From: Sipunculus nudus | Lineage: Eukaryota; Annelida; Sipuncula; Golfingiida; Sipunculidae | DNA: 64,000 nt | Reading direction: 5' to 3' | NCBI GenBank assembly: GCA_026874595.1 | Contig: CM049311.1 | Location: 54,069,676 to 54,133,675, forward strand | Shown here: piece by piece, positions 13,735 through 25,205 of the stretch | Numbering within the stretch: the stretch's first letter is position 1 | Layout of the letters: the number at the start of each line of letters is the position of its first letter | Program-made: the position numbers and the translations under genes | The notes under the pieces: generated by a model | Database searches by the model: none | What the model saw: the letters and a program-made list of their open reading frames with translations, nothing else | What the model was told of the DNA's origin: nothing

Positions 13735-13982
13735 TGTTGTTACAGATGTCTGTTACATGTGTTGTTGACACTTGATTCGTGTGACGCGGGCGTGGCTCGA
13801 TGCTGAAGCAACCCCGCCTGGCCGGTAGTTGCAGGCTCGGTGTTATCCGCATTGGTTGAACTCTGACGTGTAGAAACACAGCGGTCATGCTGATCTGGAA
13901 CTTTCTGGGCTGGTCGCGCTCTATGAGCACATGTCTTGTAATCTTCTTTGGGCATGTGTATAATGTTTTGTTGGGTTCTTTC

Positions 13983-14016
13983 GAATGTTCGTGAAATAGA
14001 AGTTTCTAGAATTTTC
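13983..14016 (+). promoter_or_regulatory. Heat shock element cluster, 7 perfect units
   Basis: GAA and TTC triplets alternate with exact 2-bp spacing. GAAtgTTCgtGAA is at 13983-13995 and GAAgtTTCtaGAAttTTC at 13999-14016, with one extra base between the blocks. Inverted nGAAn arrays are the binding site of HSF trimers. They end 11 bp before the TATA box. Confidence 0.75.
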
Positions 14017-14027
14017 GGATGAAAAGC

Positions 14028-14033
14028 TATAAA
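14028..14033 (+). promoter_or_regulatory. TATA box of the LTR promoter
   Basis: TATAAA within AGCTATAAATTAG, directly after the heat shock element cluster. Transcription would start around 14055-14065 on the plus strand. Confidence 0.6.
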
Positions 14034-14539
14034 TTAGGGGCTGTGTTTAGAGCCGAGGGAGGAGAGAGAAATAATACAGCGGACGAGGAATAGTGTGAGT
14101 CAGTTTTGGACCTATTCGATAACTGCAGTTGTGTCAGGGATTCTACGAACTCTATGCAGAATGAGTGCGGCCTGTCTCCAGTTTGCTTTCGGGATCATTA
14201 CGGGGACTTCACTTTTGGATTGCAGCGGATTGATTTTGTGATTGAATTGGACTATTATTCTCTGAGGAGATTTATGTGAACTGTTCATCTGGAGTATACG
14301 TTTTAAAGGACTTGTTGTCGCTGTGATAGTGGTGGTATTCAGGTACTGTACACTTTATTTATTATAATGTGGAATTGTATTGAATTACTGTTATACTGTC
14401 ATTATACTGTGTAATTGTATAGATTTAGTGTATTGTAATGTAAGGGTTGTTTTAAGAATACATTATCATTATTTGATAACAAAAAAACACTGACTTCTTT
14501 ATTCATTCCCCTTGACATTTCACGCTGCCTAGTGTTACA

Positions 14540-14675
14540 TGCAGAATCTGATTTTTTTTTGTCTACGTAACAAAATTTATGCTACTCACGACCACGTGAT
14601 CTGTTGATATTAGGTTCCGTAACAATGTACATACAATAGAGCCCCTTAAATATTCAATAGCTAACCTAATTTTTA
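14540..14675 (+). repeat. Family E, distal part after the LTR
   Basis: Resembles 58590-58640, with AATAGAGCC and ATTCAATA.CTA.CCTAA. This supports the LTR having landed in a family E copy. Confidence 0.5.
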
Positions 14676-15210
14676 GGTAAGCTGACTGAAAGCCATCTGA
14701 GCTATAGTGATCACTCTTTGTCCGTAGTTTGTCCGTCTTGCCGCTAAAAGGGCATTAATTGTAACTGATCGACCTAGAATCTTCTAACTTGACATCCAGG
14801 GAGGTCCATGATAAATCTCTTTGGAAACCTTAAACTAGAACTCTGTTACCCATATCCTCCGAGCTATCGGGCTCGAAAGTACCCCCGCACCCCAAGAATA
14901 ATTAAACATTTGATGCAAAAGCTCCAGTATCTGAATAAATAATGGATTGATAGCCATGATGTTTTGCATGCATATTGCTCATGGAGAGTTTCACCAGTTC
15001 CCCACAGGCTGGTGGCGCTACCTTTTTTTTTTATTTTTTAACGAATTTTTTTCCTATATTTTGAAGCCTTTAAAGATGCGGTCGTCTTTTAACAGGACAC
15101 AAATCGTAACCATTGCATCTAGAATCCATGGAAGTCCATGAAAAATCTCCTTTGAAACCTGAAATTAGGTCTCTGTTACTCATATCCTCCGAGCTAAGCT
15201 TCAGTTGAAT
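14676..15210 (-). repeat. Family B copy, minus orientation
   Basis: Read on the minus strand it contains the family B blocks GGGTAACAGAG, TCTAGGTC, TTTGTGCCC-like, GGTGGCGC and the 3' hairpin remnant AGCTCAGATGGC. Compare 57170-57765. Confidence 0.7.
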
Positions 15211-16903
15211 TGGGATACCACCAAAAATTTAGGCATTCAGATGATAAAATTCCTTCTGTGAATGTCCTCCAATCAGATGACCCCTGAGTCACTTGTTTAG
15301 CTATAATTTTCAAATTTCGGAATTAAACAGATCAAATTCATATGTGTACATGCTATAAATATTAAATCAAATGTACCGACAGGAAAAAAATATGCCATAG
15401 TCAAAGTTGAGCAAACGTTAAGGTACCGATTTTATATTTATGCTAAAGATTCTGATCCAATTTCGGATATACGGATTTATATATGGATTATATTAAATAA
15501 AGTTATATATACTTAGAAATAAGCTTCTAGCTGAAACATTTATCGTGATAAGTTAATAAATATATTTCTTAAGTAAGTGCATTATGTTTGAGCCCATCAC
15601 ATGAGTAATACTGACCTAATGTCTGGCCTGTACATAGGATATATATAGAATATTTATGGTAAATATGAAGAACAAGTCACCCATGGGTCATGACGCTCAG
15701 CAGACTGACACGTGACAATATGTCCTTGCACAGGCAACTAATTACGATAATGTAGGTGGCATCATTATTCATGTATATTAGCTTAAGTTCATCAAGACCC
15801 ATAAGCACAACAAATTTGATGACAATCCAACCAGCCTTTCCTTAGGAATCTGGCAATTCGTGTGCATTTTGCATTATTTCCGGGGTGCTCAAACATACCC
15901 TTAAACCCGGAGAATATAGGTCACAATGACCGAATTTCAGGTTTCTGGGGAGAACTTTTGAGTAATTCTCAGGATATCAAGTTAAAAGATTTGGTTTCAA
16001 ATTTTCAGTTATTCTGAGGGGTGCTTATAAGCCCCATAGCTCAGAAAATATGGGTAACAGAGACCTAATTTCACGTTTCGTAGGATACTTTTCATGGACC
16101 TCCCTTTATTTTAAGTTAGAAGATTTCAGATCTAATGGTTATGATTTGTGCCCTGCTTGGTTTCAAACTTTTAATTATGCTGGGTAGTGCTTACCAAATA
16201 TGTCAACAGCAGTTGTAGCTTTCACCATAATTGCAAACTGATTACCTCTTCCCTGTTCCTGTGTTTTTGTGTGTTTGTTCACAACATAACTCACGTTATC
16301 ATGAACGGAATCAAAAGAAATTTTCAGGGCACTTCGGGAATGAGCCAATTGGTGTGGATCCGGTTTCAGGAACGTCGTCCATGAACATTGACTAATGTAT
16401 AGTCACTTATGCACGAATAAATCTGGGATATGGGTCGAATTAGTTAATGCAATCATGCCAGAGGCTTGCCTTAAATGGAATGCAGAATGCACATGTAAAA
16501 ATAAGCCTTTGGTGGCGAAACCTGTTGTCCTAGTTTCTGCCAGCCGAAATGGAACTTTCTTTCCTTTTTTTCAGAGATCAATCATAAATCGTTAAGAAGG
16601 GGAATACAATTTTATGAGTCGATATTTTTTCAAACAAGCACCTACCCGGGCCTACGAATTTTGTCAGTCTCAGAATATGCCAGTCTGATGTATTTGCAAA
16701 CATGATGTTATGTTAAATACTGGGTTGCCAGTAGCTAACTCTGAACTAATTCCCTGATTTTCTCAGATTTTCAGTGGCTAAATTTCATGGATAAATCATA
16801 ATGCAAAATTTTGAATTTGGTCTCAAAACTGTCAAAACCCAACGCAAAACGTCATTGGCACAAGTGACCCAGGGGTCATGAATGCCAAATTTTGTAAGTG
16901 CAA
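15211..16903. repeat. Mixed partial copies of families C, B and 1
   Basis: 15600-15660 matches the family C GTACATAGGA...TATTTATGGTAAATATGA block. A family 1 5' motif (GACCCATGGGTCATGACGCT) is at 15666. 15880-16200 has family B segments (GGTAACAGAGACCTAATTTC, GGTTATGATTTGTGCCCTG). No gene was found; the two short ORFs here are repeat shadows. Confidence 0.55.
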
Positions 16904-17158
16904 AGGCGCTTAAATTGCTATCATAGATTTCGGTTAAATTTGTTACTTTTCTGGGTCATTTCCTTATAGCTATTACTTATTTGATATATTACTAGCGTTT
17001 TTCGCACTTTATGGTTAATCTCTTTATTATTTACTTAAAATTCTTAAATATAACGTAAACGTGTGAAAACGACAGGAAAATGTATTTGTTATAAGGAAAT
17101 GACCCAGAAAAGTAACAAATTTTAACCGAAATCTACACTAATAGCAATTCAAGCGCCT
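16904..17158. mobile_element. Foldback MITE with about 68-bp inverted arms
   Basis: The left arm 16904-16971 and right arm 17091-17158 are inverted copies with few mismatches. The outer ends are AGGCGCTTAAATTGCTAT and ATAGCAATTCAAGCGCCT. The loop is about 120 bp and AT-rich. No clear target duplication was found. Confidence 0.85.
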
Positions 17159-18683
17159 GTGGTAGCTGGCATCTCCATTCAACTGAAGCATAGCTCGAAG
17201 GATATGGGTAACAGAGACCTAAATTCTGGTTTCCATGGAGAGATTTCATTGACCTCCCAGCATGTCAAGATAGAAAATTCTAGGTCCAATGGTGACGATC
17301 TGTGCCTTGTTAACAGATGACTGCATCTTTTAAGGTCTCAAAAATAGAGAAAAAAAAACATTAAAAAAAAATCGAAAAAAAAACCAGTTGGCGCCACCAG
17401 TCAGCAGGAACTGATGAAACACACAATGAATAATATGCATGCAAAGAATCATGGCAATCAATGATCTATTTGTTGAGATACTAGAGCTTTTGTATCAAAT
17501 TGTAAGCTGTTCTTTGGGGTACTTCAAAGCCCTATAGCTCAGAGGTTATGGGTAACAGAGACCTAATTCCAGGTTTCCAAGAAGACTTTTAATGGGCCTC
17601 CTTCACTGCATGTTATGAAAGAAGATTCTTGGTCCAGTGGTTACGATTTGTGCCCTGTTATCATATGACTGCGCATCTTTTAAGGTCTCAAAAATAGAGA
17701 AAAAAATCGAAAAAATACAGGTGGGGCCATCAGTCTGCAGAAATTGATAAAATTTTCCATAACCAATATCCATGCAAAAATTCACGGTTGTCAATGCATT
17801 AGTTGTTCAGATACTTGAGCTTTTGTATCAAATTTTCCATTATTCTGGGGGGTACTTCAGAAGCCCATGGCTCGAAGAATGTGTGTAACAGAGACTTTAT
17901 GCCAGGTGTCAAAAGAGACTTTTCATGGGCCTCCCTCCATGTCAAGAGAGAAGATTCCAGGTCCAGTCCTTAGGATTTGTGCCATGTTAACAGATGACCG
18001 CATCTTAAGAGGTCTCAAAAATAGAGAAAAAAAATTGGTAAAAATCGAAAAAATACAGGTGACAGATGGCGCCACCTGACTGCAGAAACTGATGAAACAT
18101 TCCATGATCAATATCAATGCAAAGAATCATGGTGATCAGTGCAATAGTTGTTCAGATACTGGAGCTTTTGTTTCAAATTTTCCATTATTCTGGGGGGGGG
18201 GGGGGCACTTCAGAGCCCCAAGGGTAACAGAGACCTTATAGGTCTGGAGCCCTCATAGGTACCAATCATTCCTGTGAATTTTGGAAAGCTGCAGTATGTT
18301 GTTGTTGAGTTATTCAAGTCATTACGATTTGTGACCTGTTTACAGATGACCGCATCTTTAAGGTCTCAAAAATAGAGAAAAAAATCGTAAAAAAAAAAAA
18401 AAAAAAAAAAACAAGTAGCGCCACCAGTCTGCAGAAACTGATGAAACACTCCATGATCAATATCTATGCAAAGAATCATGGTGATCAATGCATTAGTTGA
18501 TAGCTTTTGTATCAAATTTTTCATTATTCTGGGGGGTACTTAGGAGCCCCATAGCTCGAAGAATATGGGTAACAGAGACCTAATTCTAGGTTTTCAAGGA
18601 GATTTTTCATGGACCTCCCTGGATTTAAAGTAAGAAGTTTCCAGGTCCAGCGGTTACGATTTGTGCCCTGTTATTTGTGCCCT
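17159..18683 (+). repeat. Family B tandem array, 330-360-bp units
   Basis: About four units. Each has AGCTCGAAG.ATATGGGTAA, CAGAGACCTAATT, TTCTAGGTCCAG, GATTTGTGCCCTGTTA, GACCGCATCTTTAAGGTCTC, AAAAATAGAG, then GGCGCCACCAGTCTGCAG and CATGGTGATCAATGCATTAG. Poly-G at 18191 and poly-A at 18388 are internal slippage runs. Confidence 0.85.
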
Positions 18684-19668
18684 GTTATAACCCTCCACAA
18701 CATTCTCTGGAAATCAGCTAAGCAGTTTTTGCAAAATTGTGCAAGGAAGTCAAACCAAGAAAGAAAAATATATGTTATAACCCTCCACAACTTTCTCTGG
18801 AACTCAGCTAAGCAGATTTTGCAAAATTGTGCAAGGAAGTCAAACCAAGAGAGAAAAATATATGTTATAACCCTCCACAACTTTCTCTGGAAATCAGCTA
18901 AGCAGTTTTTGCAAAATTGTGCAAGGAAGTCTAACCAAGAAAGAAAAATATATGTTATAACCCTCCACAACTTTCTCTGGAAATCAGCTAAGCAGTTTTT
19001 GCAAAATTGTGCAAGGAAGTCAAACCAAGAAAGAAAAATATATGTTAAAACCCTCCACAACTTTCTCTGGAAATCAGCTAAGCAGTTTTTGCAAAATTGT
19101 GCAAGGAAGTCAAACCAAGAAAGAAAAATATATGTTATAACCCTCCACAACTTTCTCTTGAAATCAGCTAAGCAGTTTTGCAAAATTGTGCAAGGAAGTC
19201 AAACCAACAAAGAAAAATATAAGTTATAACCCTCCACAACATTCTCTGGAAATCAGCAAAGCAGTTTTTGCAAAATTGTGCAAGGAAGTCAAACCAACAA
19301 AGAAAAATAGATGTTATAACCCTCCACAACTTTCTCTGGAAATCAGCTAAGCAGTTTTTGTAAAATTGTGCAAGGAAGTCAAACCAACAAAGAAAAATAG
19401 ATGTTATAACCCTCCACAACTTTCTCTGGAAATCAGCTAAGCAGTTTTGCAAAATTGTGCAAGGAAGTCAAACCAACAAAGAAAAATATATGTTATAACC
19501 CTCCACAACTTTCTCTGGAAATCAGCTGAGCAGTTTTTGAAAAATTGTGCAAGGAAGTCAAACAAACAAAGAAAAATAATTTTTATAACCCTCCACAACT
19601 TTCTCTGGAAATCAGCTAAGCAGTTTTGCAAAATTGTGCAAGGAAGTCAAACCAACAAAGAACAAGGC
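18684..19668. repeat. 90-bp satellite array, 11 units
   Basis: Units start GTTATAACCCTCCACAACTT at about 90-bp steps from 18684. Because 90 is a multiple of 3, both strands stay open: a 206-codon frame on plus and 170 and 94 codons on minus. The translations are just 30-residue repeats. Slight unit-length changes after 19180 break the frames. Considered non-coding. Confidence 0.95.
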
Positions 19669-19850
19669 CTACAGACCTAATGCGAACCTGTGCATTTGGA
19701 AATACACCAGGTATAATCATTAATGCTTCAATGCTGGACCATTACTTCTCATGTATATGAACAATGCAGGTACTAAACATTTTGAATAAGAAACAATTAC
19801 ACAAACATCACTGCTGAAATTCCGGCATGGGTGCACACAACACAACTAGG
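19669..19850 (+). repeat. Linker shared with 2400-2580
   Basis: TAATGCGAACCT, CATGCTG.ACCATTACTT and ACTAAACATTTTGAA occur in the same order at 2430-2570. At 2580 the sequence runs straight into the 135-bp family, while here a 1.5-kb element intervenes. Confidence 0.7.
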
Positions 19851-21390
19851 GACCCATGGGTCTTGACGCTCAGCTGAATTTGTCTTTAAGGATATTTTTA
19901 AAGAAATTTTTCAGAATGAGTCCTGTGACCTTAACCAATGACCTTGTGACCAAAAAATCTTAGAACTTAATATCCTTGAATTTGCAGCATTAAGATTATT
20001 GTAACAATCTTTTAAAAAGTGACCTTGACCTCTGACCAGATAACCTCAAATTCTACAGGTTTCTCACTTTGGGCAAGTACGCCATGTCTGAACGTTGGAA
20101 AGTTCAGGATGAAAAGTTTGATTTACAGTGCTTCCACAATCTTTTTAAAGATGTTGCTTCTGTGACCTTCAACTTAGATCGCTGGACCCTGAAAATCAAA
20201 ATGAATTCACTTACGTGGTTGGTCATTATTAAATCAAGTTTGAAGCCAGTCTGTCTATCCAAAGCAGAATTATCATCCACAAACTAATTTGTGAATGGAT
20301 GGGCCCTGTGACCTTGACCTATGACCCAAAAATCAAACAGAATCTTCCCCTAGTGGCAGGTTAGCAACATCTTGAAGATGGAAGGTTTGCCATGAAAAGT
20401 TTGGCTTCAAATGCATACACATTCCTTTTAAAGAAATGGGTTCTGTGACCTTGACCTTTGACCCCAAAATCGACATGGTTCTTACTTTAGAGGTGGGCCA
20501 TTTATAAGTTAAGTTTAAAACCAATATTTCAAACTAAACTGGAGTTATCATCTGGAAACTAATTTGTGAACAGATGGCCCTTGTGACCTTGACCTTTGAC
20601 CTTGTGACCCCAAATTAATTTATGCTCCCCCCATACTGGCAAGTCAGCTAAATGCGCAAGATTGAAAGTTTGGGATGAAAAGCTTGGCTTAAAATGCAGC
20701 CATAATCTTTTTACTTAAGCAAGTCCTGTGATGGTGACCATTGACCTCATGACCCCAAAACCATATCGGTTCTTGCTTTAGTGGTGGGTCATGTGTAAGT
20801 CAAGTTTGAAATCCATGTGCCAATCCAACCTGGAGTTATCGTCTGGAAACAAATTTGTGTGGATGGACGGATTGACAGACAGACAGACATACAAACAGAC
20901 AGGTGATTAGTATAGGGCATCCACTTGTGATCAATAAATACACCAGATTTTGGGACACCAGATGTAATCACAGCAGAGAAACTGACATGATTGTTGTCAT
21001 TTTATAGTAAATAAATAGAAAAATATTCGTTAAAATAGGAATAAATACAGGTGGCGCCACCACGTTTCAGGAACTGACAAAACTAGTCATGGGCAGTTTC
21101 ATGACAAACCATGCATTAATTATCAAGATAGTGGAGGTTTTGTATCAATTTTTTTACTATTCTGGGGGTTATTTCAAGCCCCATAGCTCAAAGGATATAG
21201 GTCACAGTGACCTAATTTCAGGTTTCCGAGATTTTTATTGACCTCCCTGGATCTCCACTAAGAAGTTTCTAGGACCAGCCATTACGATTCGTGCCCTGCT
21301 AACGGCATGCCCAATACCTGGACGTCCGGATGGACGACATTCAGGCGCCATTCCTATACCTCAGTTGACTTACAGTCAGCTGAGCTAAAA
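19851..21390 (+). mobile_element. Complete family 1 element, about 1.54 kb
   Basis: The 5' end is AGGGACCCATGGGTCTTGAC then GCTCAGCTGA. The 3' end is CAGTTGACTTACAGTCAGCT then GAGCTAA. The site at 2578-2590 lacks it and acts as an empty site. The interior holds about seven diverged units of about 140 bp and a family B-like tail (21030-21320). Subterminal repeats plus a 3' hairpin and internal tandem repeats fit non-autonomous Helentron (HINE) structure. No transposition gene is present. Confidence 0.7.
19915..20900 (+). repeat. About 140-bp tandem units bearing TGACCTTTGACC
   Basis: TGTGACCTTGACC-type motifs begin near 19922, 20034, 20165, 20308, 20445, 20582 and 20727. Each is followed by CCAAAAT..., TAGTGGTGGGTCAT.TGTAAG and AGTTATC.TCTGGAAAC. 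Ends in a GGACGGA/CAGACAGACAGACA run. Confidence 0.8.
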
Positions 21391-21760
21391 ATGATTGTAG
21401 CTGGCACCACCAGTCTTGTATACAACAAAGCTATCAGAGATATATACATATCCCAAGTTCAGACTGATACATCAAACCCCTCCTGAGAAATAAGCAGAGA
21501 CACACACTGTGCAAAAATTATTGTAGGTGGCACCAACAGTCTTGTATACGACAAAGCTATTTGATAGGTATAAATATGCCAAATTTCATGATATATATCA
21601 AATTCCTCTATAGAAATAAGCAGGCACAAAAGTCACACACTGTGAAAAGTCATTGTAGGTGGTGACACCTGTCTTGTGAACGAGAAAGCCATCAAAGACA
21701 CATAGACAAGTCATAATATCAGGCCAATACATCAAACTTACCTTGAGTCGGATGCATGGG
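21391..21760 (+). repeat. 135-bp family array, second locus
   Basis: GGCACCACCAGTCTTGTATA, GGCACCAACAGTCTTGTATA and GGTGACACCTGTCTTGTGAA at about 125-bp steps, homologous to 2590-3060. Confidence 0.65.
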
Positions 21761-22209
21761 GCTGACCAGGCTTAGGTGAGAAAGGCAGTTGCCCCGAGTG
21801 TACTGTGACAAATTTGCTGGCTCAGGCTACTGCACTGAGTGAACTCATGACCTGCACCTGGCTAGACTGGGTGAACTTTTGACCTGTACCTGGCTGCTCT
21901 GAGTGAACTTTTGACCTGTTGCCTAATCTGATACAGTTGGCAGTCTGCCAAAGCTATAAATAGATTGGCTCCACATGCAGCCCTGAGGGGCATGACACCC
22001 ATGAGGGATCACATGGTTCCTATGAGGTGTTCACATGTCACCCATGAGGGGATCACATGCCTTGTGCTTAGCTGCACTGATTGAACTCTTGACCTATATC
22101 TGGCTGCACTATATGAACTCTTGATCTATTGCCAAATCTGACACAGTTGGCAGTTTCTTAACCTATTTAAATATACAGACACAATCTCTCCTGTTGGCAA
22201 ATGTTTACA
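21761..22209. repeat. Tandem TGAACTCTTGACCT repeat, second locus
   Basis: Matches 3090-3480 in order. It includes an extra internal patch of CATGAGGGG.TCACATG repeats at 21975-22060. Confidence 0.6.
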
Positions 22210-24682
22210 CATATTAAGACTTTGGCTAAAATGCTTTTTTTCAAGCTGAAATATTCATAAACTTTTTATCAAAATATCTAGATTAATAAAAAAAGCAGTT
22301 CTTTCATTGTGAAAGGTCCAATAATTCTGCCAAAATTCATTTAAGTAAACTTGAACAAAGGCCACCTAAGAATAATTTTTGTGCCATGTTACAGAAGTTA
22401 TAATTGAAACAATAATTTTGCAGAAGAACAGTTTTGCAGTCCTCAGTTTGAGTTAGACATAATAATGGCCATAAGACCAACTTAAGCTTTTCTGATATGA
22501 TTGAAAGAACCATGTCCTGGGATAATTCTTTTAAACAAATGAACGATTCAACTTGACAGTTTCATCATAAACATTTTAAGCTGAAAGAGGCTAAAATATT
22601 TTTGCCTATAAAAAACAGGTCAATGTAGGTGGCACCACAAAATCTGCAACTTCAAATATGAGTCATGTGACCAACATTTGCACAATACTTGGTAATGCTA
22701 GCTTCTGTCATTTCTGAGATAACTATGTCAGTATGCTTACTTGGCCAAATGACTGTTCAAATTCGTTTAACTTGCTTGCTTTTGGGATCATTTCTGTAAA
22801 ATACTGAACAATTTGGCTGGACCGTTTACAAGAAGACTTTTAAAGGTTTTTCAGCTTTTCCCCTATAAAATCTAAGTAAATGCAGATAGCAAAAAAATAA
22901 GCTGAATCCCACAACATTTGATATGAGACAGATTATTACATAAAATCTGGGGATCGTAGCTCCTGCTATTCCTGAGAAATTATGGGTTAATATACAGATG
23001 ACCAATGACCCTCGTACAAAAAAAGTCAATGCAGGTGGCGCCACCAATACCTGAATTTCATATATGACTCATGTGACCAACACTGGCATAAAATTTGGTG
23101 ACGATAGCTCCGGCCATTTCTGAGATTGTCATTTTAGTATGCTTTTTTTGGACAGATTACTAGGTTCAACTTACTGTAATTCAGCCAAAATTCACCTAAC
23201 TTGAACCATTTGAACAAACTTGAGGGAGATGGTAGAAAAGATTATTTCTGTGAAATATTGAACAATTAAACTAGCTTGACCGTTTCGGAGGAGAAGATTT
23301 TTAAAGTTTTTTTTAGCCTTTTCTCTATAAAATCTGAAAAAATGCAGATTTTTTCGAATGGCAAATTTTTTACATTAAATTTCATGATGCTAGCTCTAGT
23401 TGTTTTTGAAAGAGTGTGGGTTAATGTATACCTGTGATTGTAAACATTGCCTGGCATGAGGAATATCTAAAATCATAATAAATCTACATTTTTTAAAAGT
23501 TTTTTAAAAAACATTCTTGTCAATATTTACCGTAGATAACCTTAAATCTAAATGTCTGGAGGCATGATGTAACTGATGCTGATAAACTGGTTTCAGGCTA
23601 GATGTATCTGCTTCACACAGCTAACATATATGGTAAAATGACTGAATTCAATCTTTATAATTCAGCCAAAATTCATTCTTTGGAACCATAAAAGACAATT
23701 ATTATAAGAATTATTCAGGGGATTATTCTTGTAAAATATTAAACAAATTGGCCTCAGTGGCGTCAGTCAAAAAACATTTTGCAGGTTTATAACTCACATG
23801 GGAAAATAAAGCAAAATGGCTAAGTTCAGCTTCCCATAACTCAGCCAAAAATCACTGAACCAAAACCAATTGAACAATTTTGAATTATCAACATCTAAGG
23901 ATAATTAATCAGTGAGATTTAAGAATTTGGCCCAGTGGTTTTTGAGAAGAAGATTTTTGTAGCCACTGAGCTAAAATGGGCTGTTATGGCATATGACTAA
24001 ATTCAGCTTCCCATAACTCAGCCAAAAGTCACTGAACTGAGACCATTTGAACAAACTTCAGAAAGCACTACCCTAGGATAATTTCTGTGCCATATTAAAT
24101 AATTTGGCCATATGGTTTCAGAGAAGAACTTTTTTGTAGCTGTCAGTATGATACGGGCACTGATGACCCCCCTACAAAAAAGGCCGATGCAGGTGGCACC
24201 ACCAATACCTCAATATCAGATATGACTCATGTGACCAACATTGGCATAAAATTTTTTGATGATAGCTCCAGCCGTTTCTAAGATTGTAATTTTAGTATGC
24301 TTTTTTGGACAGATAACTAAGTTGAACTAGCTGTAACCGGCCAAAAATCACCAAACTTAAACCATTCGAACAAATTTGAGAGAGATTGTTACAGGGATCC
24401 TTTCTGTGAAACATTGGACAATTTGGCTGAACAGTTTCGGAGAAAAAGATTTTTAAAGCTTTTTTAGCTTTTTCCTTATTCAATCTAAGAAAATGCAGTT
24501 AGCCAAAAAATAAGCAAAATCCAACAGAGTTTTTTGGATGACTAATTTTTTTGCATAAAAATTCGTGATGCTAACTCTTGCCATTTTCAAGATAGTATGG
24601 GTTAATGTACAGACAACAGACGACAGACAACGGATGCCGGACAACGCCACACCATCGCATAAGCTCACAGGTTCGCTAAAAA
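22210..24682 (+). repeat. Dispersed repeat family A, longest copy
   Basis: Covers both 3660-4850-like and 1-1420-like parts in one run, so it is the best guide to the full family. Ends GCTCACAGGTTCGCTAAAAA at 24682. Immediately followed by a 90-bp satellite unit. Confidence 0.8.
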
Positions 24683-25205
24683 TATATGTTATAACCCTCC
24701 ACAACTTTCTCTGGAAATCAGCTAAGCAGTTTTGCTAAAATGTGCAAGGAAGTCAAACCAACAAAGAAAAATATATGTTATAAGGCCAAAATAAAAAAAA
24801 GGTATGGTTCTCAGGCACTTTTTTTCAGAAATCAATGCTGGCGGGCGCTTTTTTTATTTTAAATTTTTTGGTATGTTTCGATAAAAATGAAACGCTTGAT
24901 AAAGGAAAAGCATAAAAATAACAGTTTTATTTTGCTAAATAAGTAAAAGCACTACAAAACAAAGGAAATTGTATGGTTTTATCTTCTTGAAAGAATTGTC
25001 GGAGCGGCAGCAGCTCAAAATTGGAAAGTTTTTATTGAAAATCAAAATAAAAACTTTTGATGCGGGGGTTTAAAATTGATGCGGGCGGTGCCTGAGAACC
25101 ATACCTTTAATTTTTTTTGGCCTAACTCTCCATAACTTTCTCAGTAAATGAGCTAAGCAGTTTTGCAAAATTGTCTAAGAAGTCAACCCAACAAAAAAAA
25201 ATAAA
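24683..25205. repeat. Stray 90-bp satellite units split by a MITE
   Basis: 24689-24783 and 25123-25200 carry CCCTCCACAACTTTCTCTGG-like unit sequence, interrupted by the element at 24784-25122. Confidence 0.8.
24784..25122. mobile_element. Tourist-like MITE, 339 bp, TAA target duplication
   Basis: Terminal inverted repeats of about 35 bp: left GGCCAAAATAAAAAAAAGG then TATGGTTCTCAGGCAC, right the inverse ending TTTTTTTTGGCC. Flanked by TAA at 24781-24783 and 25123-25125, while uninterrupted satellite units have a single TAA there. A 3-bp TWA duplication is typical of PIF/Harbinger elements. Confidence 0.85.

Larger units (their letters stand above)
13735..14539 (+). mobile_element. Probable solo LTR, about 805 bp, nested in family E
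   Basis: Begins TGTTGTTACAG, ends CTAGTGTTACA, and is flanked by TGCA at 13731-13734 and 14540-14543. The flanks resume family E (compare 58540-58620: AATAGAGCC...ATTCAATA), so the block is an insertion into older sequence. It has a heat-shock-element cluster, a TATA box at 14028 and a CAG|GTACTG donor-like site near 14340. No internal gag/pol ORF or second LTR follows, hence solo. The LTR family was not recognised. A captured host promoter remains possible. Confidence 0.6.

Noticed and set aside
13559-13955. Minus-strand ORFs of 123 and 71 codons
   Set aside because: They straddle the boundary between repeat family E and the LTR, with poly-G-derived proline runs and no recognisable domain.
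18609-19229. 206-codon plus-strand ORF and 170-codon minus-strand ORF
   Set aside because: Pure consequence of the 90-bp unit having 30 codons without stops on both strands.
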